Below are positions 6,884 through 11,066 of a stretch of 11,066 nt of DNA, piece by piece. The notes below the pieces were generated by a model. The model saw only the letters and a list, made by a program, of their open reading frames with translations. It did not search any database and was not told the origin of the DNA. This DNA is from an uncultured bacterium (GTDB lineage Bacteria; Patescibacteriota; Patescibacteriia; UBA1558; GWA2-36-10): the NCBI GenBank assembly GCA_937912185.1, contig CALDOH010000112.1, positions 1-11,066 of the forward strand, given 5' to 3'. The position numbers and the translations under genes are program-made. Within the stretch, counting starts at the first letter, position 1; each line of letters opens with the position of its first letter.

Positions 6884-8443
6884 ATGTTCACCAACCTGAC
6901 CGATTGGCTCCAGGGCAACCCCTGGGACATCGTACTCATGATCGTTGGCGGCATTCTGCTGTCGATGGTCAACGAGTCAAAACAAGGCCGTAAAGGCTAC
7001 TTCGTCACCTTGGGGTGCATTCTGGCGATTTGTATTTACTTCGCCACCAAGTACCTCTTCGTGGGCGATGGCGCCTCGTCGGTTCCGTCGGGAAGCTCTT
7101 CGAGTGACCCATTCAGTTTCCCTTGGGGGAAGTTCATCGGAACGACCATCATCTTCGCCATTTTCGGCACTCTGACCTTCATGGCTGCTAGGCCGTGGAA
7201 TGTGGCTCCGCCGCAAATGAAGTACCCAGTTGATGACAAGGGCTCCAAGGAGCTCAACAAAGAGACCATCGAGGATCAGGCACAGCGAAAGCGTGAGGAG
7301 CGTTACTTCCACTGGCCGAGCATCTTCGGCTACGCTGGCATGGGTCTGAGTCTCTTGATTCCGATCGTGTTTCCCAAGGGCCTGGTAATCCTACTTGGCT
7401 TCATCCTGTTTCCGACCTTCTTCTGGTTGGTGGGCAACTTCAAGGTGCCTGCACGGCGTCGTTGGGTGCTCAAGTACGTGGGTGAGTTCATGGACGATCG
7501 GGGAGATTGGAAACTGCAGGGGAGTCACATCCGCACCAAGTGCATTCGCAAGTTTCTTCTCCCTAACGGTGATGAGGACAAGGAGGAGTCTAAGATCTGG
7601 GAAAACCGGATGAAGCAAAACGGCTTCTTCATGGATGGTGGCTGGAATCGGATTCCTCTTTTGGCAATTTTTCTCCCCCTGATCGAGGTGGAGGCAGTTG
7701 TCTACGAAAAGGTAGAAACCCGTTTCCAGACCGAACAGCTACCCACCATGGGACAGCGTGAGGACCCCAGAGATCGTGATCGTACTGGCGACAACAAGGT
7801 CGATCCCTTTAGTGCAGCGGCAACGCTGTCTCTGGATACTCGGGTCGATCTGATCATGAATGAGTTGCCCTTCAATTTCATCTTTCGGACCTCTTCGGAC
7901 CGAAATGATGCAGTTGGTGTGGCTGCTCGCCATATCGCCAGCATCAACGCCGAGGAAATGAACACGATGCATATTTCCGAAGCCATGATGTATCCTTTTT
8001 TCGTGAGTTCTAACATGTCCCGAAGTGGCGTAGTCATGACTGGCACCAACGTGCCTTCGGCAATCCAGGTCAAGGTGGCTCATCACATGATCTTGGGAGA
8101 GCTCGATGATTCTTGTATGCATCATCTGGGAGTCGGCGTGACCTACTACAAGGTCATGGATCGCAATCCTGATCCCAAGGTGCAGGCCAAAATGAATCAG
8201 CTGACAGAGAGCGCTTTGGATGAGGAAATTGGTCTCCGTAAGGGTCGGGCCGCTGGTAACGAGGCCAAGACTGAGATCCAGGAGATTATTACTTCCTTCG
8301 GGTGCACCTTCCAGGAGGCGACCTTCTACCTGATCAACCGTGACAAGGCTCGCAATGCTTCGACGCAGTACGTCGACGGCTTGCAGGGCTTTGCTGCAGC
8401 TGCTGCCACTTTGGGTGGTGGAAGTCAGGCTGGTCGTAGCTAG
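6884..8443 (+). CDS. GC-rich multi-pass membrane protein with SPFH/band-7-like core
   Basis: A 519-residue protein not recognised by name. Hydrophobic segments near 15-29, 39-60, 83-102, 146-163 and 166-186 suggest about five membrane passes, with a Ser/Gly-rich loop (64-76) and a charged loop (117-142). Residues from 188 (VPARRRWVLKYVGEF, then GGWNRIPLL and VEAVVYEKVETRF near 252-281) follow the start of SPFH/band-7 domains, which usually scaffold membrane microdomains. This similarity is weak. The region 355-387 is Met-rich, 434-472 is a charged helix, and the tail is Ala/Gly-rich. Composition is unlike the neighbours: sampled lines are 53% and 57% G+C, and Arg codons are mostly CGN rather than AGA. 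The gene has its own promoter, leader and terminator. It is either acquired or very highly expressed. Many alternative frames stay open here because of the base composition. Confidence 0.8.
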   Translation: MFTNLTDWLQGNPWDIVLMIVGGILLSMVNESKQGRKGYFVTLGCILAICIYFATKYLFVGDGASSVPSGSSSSDPFSFPWGKFIGTTIIFAIFGTLTFMAARPWNVAPPQMKYPVDDKGSKELNKETIEDQAQRKREERYFHWPSIFGYAGMGLSLLIPIVFPKGLVILLGFILFPTFFWLVGNFKVPARRRWVLKYVGEFMDDRGDWKLQGSHIRTKCIRKFLLPNGDEDKEESKIWENRMKQNGFFMDGGWNRIPLLAIFLPLIEVEAVVYEKVETRFQTEQLPTMGQREDPRDRDRTGDNKVDPFSAAATLSLDTRVDLIMNELPFNFIFRTSSDRNDAVGVAARHIASINAEEMNTMHISEAMMYPFFVSSNMSRSGVVMTGTNVPSAIQVKVAHHMILGELDDSCMHHLGVGVTYYKVMDRNPDPKVQAKMNQLTESALDEEIGLRKGRAAGNEAKTEIQEIITSFGCTFQEATFYLINRDKARNASTQYVDGLQGFAAAAATLGGGSQAGRS

Positions 8444-8465
8444 CTAGACAACTTTGTTTGACATC

Positions 8466-8516
8466 GCCCCCCGCATATTCGGTTCTATTCCGGAGCGGGG
8501 GGCTCTTTTATTTTTA
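8466..8516 (+). terminator. Strong terminator of the GC-rich gene
   Basis: A perfect 9-bp stem, GCCCCCCGC (8466-8474) with GCGGGGGGC (8495-8503), has an inner TCGG/CCGG stem and is followed by CTCTTTTATTTTTA. It starts 23 nt after the stop codon. Confidence 0.93.
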
Positions 8517-8544
8517 GGAGACATTAGAAGTCTTTAGCTAGCGT

Positions 8545-8573
8545 TTGCTTAACCTTGATTTTTTTACTATAAT
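8545..8573 (+). promoter_or_regulatory. Promoter of the DUF5663-like operon
   Basis: TTGCTT (8545-8550), a 17-nt spacer and a perfect TATAAT (8568-8573). The predicted start near 8580 gives a leader of about 30 nt that is A-rich and has no Shine-Dalgarno before the ATG at 8611. Confidence 0.75.
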
Positions 8574-8583
8574 ATATTATAGT
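8566..8583. promoter_or_regulatory. Perfect 18-bp palindrome over the -10 and start region
   Basis: ACTATAATATATTATAGT equals its own reverse complement. It contains TATAAT on both strands (+ strand 8568-8573, - strand 8576-8581) and covers the predicted transcription start. It could be an operator, a site for a dimeric regulator, or part of a two-way promoter. AT-rich symmetry by chance is possible. Confidence 0.5.
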
Positions 8584-8610
8584 TAAATGTTTAAAAAATA
8601 AGAAAAAACT

Positions 8611-8949
8611 ATGGAGGACGTAATTCAAAATTTCGTAGAGGAATTGGTCAAAAAAGCTGGTATCGATAGTATGCCAGAGGACTTTAAACAAGAGCAATTA
8701 GCCAACTTAAAAATCCAAGTAGAACAACGTCTTGGTATGATGGCCATCTCTGAACTTGATGAAGCTGGTATAACCGCTTTTGAAGAGTTTATGGCCAAAA
8801 ATGAAGCTCCAGACCCCAAGGTAATGATGGAGTTTTTTAATACCCACATTGGTGATTTTGAAGCCAAGGTACAGGATACTTTGACTAAGTTTGGCCAGGA
8901 ATTTGTTCAAGGTGTAGCTGATTTAAAAGGCACAAAGTTAAGTGAATAA
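8611..8949 (+). CDS. DUF5663-like small helical protein
   Basis: A 112-residue acidic protein predicted to be almost entirely alpha-helical, with no signal peptide or membrane segment. From memory, the pattern KAGIDSMPEDFKQEQLANL, then a helix with EQRLG, ELDEAGITAFEEFMA, and a final DPKVMMEFFNTHIGDFEAKV resembles DUF5663, a short family frequent in Patescibacteria and without a known function. The ATG at 8611 is the first in frame after the promoter. An ATG at 8587 opens only a four-codon frame. The next gene starts 5 nt after its stop, so the two are surely co-transcribed. The family name would need a profile search. Confidence 0.8.
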   Translation: MEDVIQNFVEELVKKAGIDSMPEDFKQEQLANLKIQVEQRLGMMAISELDEAGITAFEEFMAKNEAPDPKVMMEFFNTHIGDFEAKVQDTLTKFGQEFVQGVADLKGTKLSE

Positions 8950-8954
8950 TCTTT

Positions 8955-9122
8955 ATGACCGAAGAAGAAAAGAAGCTAAAGATTGAAGCACTTTTCCAAG
9001 AAGCTGTAGCCCGGATAGATGAGTTAAAGGCTAAGGTTTTGACTGACAAGGAAAATAGAGCTTCTGCAGACGATAAAGAAAAAATCGATCAAATTTTAGA
9101 TAAGATAAAAAGTGAATTATAA
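8955..9122 (+). CDS. Small charged helical protein, 55 residues, unknown function
   Basis: An uninterrupted 55-codon frame from ATG at 8955 to TAA at 9120-9122, starting MTEEEKKLKIEALF and ending DQILDKIKSEL. It is rich in Glu, Lys, Asp and Leu with heptad-like hydrophobic spacing, so it is probably a single helix or short coiled coil. There is no membrane segment. It sits 5 nt after the DUF5663-like gene and 4 nt before the next, with no Shine-Dalgarno, as expected for translational coupling. Its fit between two tightly packed genes is the main evidence that it is real. A partner or small subunit role is a guess. Confidence 0.75.
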   Translation: MTEEEKKLKIEALFQEAVARIDELKAKVLTDKENRASADDKEKIDQILDKIKSEL

Positions 9123-9126
9123 AAAT

Positions 9127-11066
9127 ATGGCATCAGGGAAACGAAAAAATAATCACCACCCAGAAGTGCGTGGTCCAGAACACGCAGCTGAGCAGGCGGA
9201 AAATATTCAAGAATATTTAGCCAGAAAAGTAAGAGAATTGCAAGAGAGAGTGGAGCTAGCAAAATTGGCTGGTAATACAGAAGCTCATCATGCTATTTTT
9301 GCCCAAATGGATACGGTGGTTGATAATTTTAGTCAAAGATCTTCAAGGATAATTGCAGAAAGCCAAGATGAAGCTGAAGCCAAGGAAAAAATTAGAACCG
9401 AATTTTCTGGTAGTCTAGAAGAAATCAATCAGCATGGAAGCAAGCTTGGTGCTGATGTGAGTTTAAGTACAGAAACAGTAAGTGCTGAAGTCGATCCCGA
9501 TGATTTTGAGAGTATCAATGGAGAAACTTTGGAAGTGGAAGGCGTTTTGGAAGTAAATAATGCACTAGGTGTTGAAGTTTTGGTAAAGAATGGAGCTACT
9601 TTTAGGGTTTATGGTGATCTTAGTTCTAGTGTTGTCCGAGTAGAGCCAGGTGGAAATTTTGAATTAAAAGGTACAAATGAAGATAGTGATGTTATAGAAA
9701 ATTTTGTAGAGGTTGAAGACGACAAAGCCACTGGTGATACTCTTGAAGAACAATTAGCTGATGTTAATGTGTCTATTCCTGACGCACCAGAGGCCACTCC
9801 AGAAGTAGCTACCCCTGAAACAGTATTAGAAACTACCACAGAAACACCGGTACTTGATCCTAAAAGTAAGTTAGAGTCTCTGGAATCTGATTTGGGTTAT
9901 CTATATCTTGATCCAAGTAAGATTTTTGAAAATCTAGAGCCAGCAGATATAGAACAACTCAAGACCAAAATGGCCGAACATAGGGTTGCCGGAAAAGAAT
10001 TAGAAGGGGCTAAAATAAATTTAGCTAAAGAAGAGGCTCAGAAAAAACCAAATGAGACAAATTTAGCCAATTTGAGAGAAAAGGTAGCTGAACTACAGAA
10101 TATTTTAAAAGAAAAAACAGAGGCAATAAATTCTTTTTACAGAGAAAAAATAACACTTGTCCTTGATAAAGAAGAAAGATCAGGAGAAATAGACGAAGAA
10201 GCTCTAGGAGCGGCAGCCGAAAGAATCAATGCTATTGTATTGGAAACAATCTCTCTTGAGGCTGCTAGATTATCTGTTGATAGCAAGCTAAAGACTATGG
10301 GCAAACAGATGCTTAAATCAGCACCACTTATGATTGGTGCCTCTATAGCTATCGGTAGCCTTGGCTTAGCTTTGCCTGTTACTGGTTTGTTGGCTGGTAG
10401 TACTTCATGGGTGATTAGGCGTATGATGGCTGGTAGAAGCAAAAATAATGCTGCCAAAGATAGATTAGAACACAGGGCCAAAATAGACGAAAGGAAGGAC
10501 CGATTAACTACAGCTTTATTTTCAGATATAGAAGGTCTTAGGAAGCAACTTAGTGGTCATATCAGCAATGCTTTGCGTCAACAAACTAGTGAAAGAGCAA
10601 TAGCTGCTTTAGCTAGCATAGAAAGAGTTGATAGCGAGGATACTCTTACAGCTGAACAGCTTGGCGAGGTCAATAGAGAGCTTTATTTGTCTGCCTTGAC
10701 TCAGATTGATGCTAAATATCCTGATATTGATAAAAATCAACGCCATAATATGGCAATAAACTTAGCCATGAATTTGAGTAGTCATCAAAGGACTCAAAGT
10801 GAGGCTACTGAAAGATTGGCAAAAATTAAAACTGAAAAACCAGGTTTGTACAAGATTATCGAAAAGTACAATTTACTAAGTGCTACTGGTAGGGCTGATG
10901 AGCCGCCAGCAGATATGACCGAAGAAGAAAAGAAAGTTTGGGGAATAAGTAAGTATGATTTATTATCGTTTGGTATAGGTGGTGGTATTGGTATGGCTGT
11001 AAGGACTACTGGTATTGCTAGGGTAGCTCTAGGTGCCTTGGGTGGTGGTGCTTTGGGCTACGTAGT
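9127..11066 (+). CDS. Large helical/beta-repeat/membrane protein, 3' end beyond window
   Basis: A frame open from ATG at 9127 to the window edge (646 codons, no stop), so the C-terminus is missing. Visible regions: a basic, polar start (MASGKRKNNHH); charged helices to about 115; a beta-rich segment (about 134-184) with repeated Val/Leu alternation and Gly turns (TLEVEGVLEV, VLVKNGATFRVYGDL, VVRVEPGGNFELKG), resembling bactofilin or other right-handed beta-helix rungs; an acidic Pro/Thr linker (214-245); long charged helices (250-390); a hydrophobic hairpin (395-430); more helices; and a Gly-zipper-like hydrophobic stretch (612-646). There is no signal peptide. It is the third gene of the DUF5663-like operon. 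I do not recognise the family. A membrane-anchored scaffold is an inference from the mix of coiled coil, beta rungs and hydrophobic segments. Confidence 0.85.
   Translation, partial: MASGKRKNNHHPEVRGPEHAAEQAENIQEYLARKVRELQERVELAKLAGNTEAHHAIFAQMDTVVDNFSQRSSRIIAESQDEAEAKEKIRTEFSGSLEEINQHGSKLGADVSLSTETVSAEVDPDDFESINGETLEVEGVLEVNNALGVEVLVKNGATFRVYGDLSSSVVRVEPGGNFELKGTNEDSDVIENFVEVEDDKATGDTLEEQLADVNVSIPDAPEATPEVATPETVLETTTETPVLDPKSKLESLESDLGYLYLDPSKIFENLEPADIEQLKTKMAEHRVAGKELEGAKINLAKEEAQKKPNETNLANLREKVAELQNILKEKTEAINSFYREKITLVLDKEERSGEIDEEALGAAAERINAIVLETISLEAARLSVDSKLKTMGKQMLKSAPLMIGASIAIGSLGLALPVTGLLAGSTSWVIRRMMAGRSKNNAAKDRLEHRAKIDERKDRLTTALFSDIEGLRKQLSGHISNALRQQTSERAIAALASIERVDSEDTLTAEQLGEVNRELYLSALTQIDAKYPDIDKNQRHNMAINLAMNLSSHQRTQSEATERLAKIKTEKPGLYKIIEKYNLLSATGRADEPPADMTEEEKKVWGISKYDLLSFGIGGGIGMAVRTTGIARVALGALGGGALGYV

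Noticed and set aside
6945..7312. Several overlapping open frames on both strands inside the GC-rich gene
   Set aside because: Higher GC makes stop codons rarer, so alternative frames stay open. The frame starting at 6884 has the promoter, Shine-Dalgarno, terminator and coherent membrane segments.
7702..8125. Two long minus-strand frames (about 123 and 128 codons) opposite the GC-rich gene
   Set aside because: They lie within a coding sequence, have no initiation signals, and the translations show no recognisable domain.
8587..8601. ATG at 8587 as a leader peptide
   Set aside because: It encodes only four codons before TAA, with no ribosome site or regulatory pairing.
10137..10481. 114-codon minus-strand frame opposite the large terminal gene
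   Set aside because: It is the reverse of a hydrophobic/helical coding segment, with no start signal. The plus-strand frame is continuous across it.
1..11066. CRISPR array, transposase gene, integrase or attachment site
   Set aside because: No regularly spaced direct repeats, no transposase-like protein and no tRNA-end duplications were seen.

Overview
The window most likely comes from a Candidate Phyla Radiation (Patescibacteria) bacterium, probably a parcubacterial lineage. This is inferred from the mosaic surface protein with modules typical of such genomes, a DUF5663-like small protein, A-rich translation starts mostly without Shine-Dalgarno sites, and an AT-rich background. The five stop codons seen with confidence are TAA or TAG, and the long genes have no in-frame TGA. 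This gives no sign of the recoded UGA of Gracilibacteria/SR1. No taxonomic marker is present, so the assignment is not firm. All seven genes lie on the + strand, and no gene-free stretch exceeds 300 bases.

Layout. (1) 33-4886 encodes a secreted 1617-residue multidomain surface protein, closed by a strong terminator. (2) 5009-5863 is mutM (fpg), a DNA-repair glycosylase, preceded by a 9-bp inverted repeat that brackets a possible -35 box. (3) A 58-nt imperfect palindrome (5873-5930) separates mutM from an SdpI-family six-helix membrane protein (5967-6641), which ends at a terminator. (4) A self-contained cassette follows (about 6715-8516): a perfect-consensus extended -10 promoter, a leader with three predicted hairpins, a perfect Shine-Dalgarno, one distinctly GC-rich gene for a multi-pass membrane protein with a weak SPFH/band-7-like core, and a strong terminator. 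(5) A new promoter embedded in a perfect 18-bp palindrome drives a compact three-gene set: a DUF5663-like protein, a 55-residue charged helical protein too short for many gene callers, and a very large helical/beta/membrane protein that runs off the right edge.

How it fits together. The surface protein, SdpI-like protein, SPFH-like protein and terminal operon all point to envelope functions, and mutM is a housekeeping gene among them. The strongest candidate for something undescribed is the GC-rich cassette. Sampled 60-base lines inside it are 53-57% G+C, against 32-42% in lines from neighbouring genes. It also differs from its neighbours in codon choice, translation-start signal and promoter strength, an arrangement resembling a phage 'moron' or a very highly expressed gene. 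The second candidate is the DUF5663/55-aa/large membrane protein operon.
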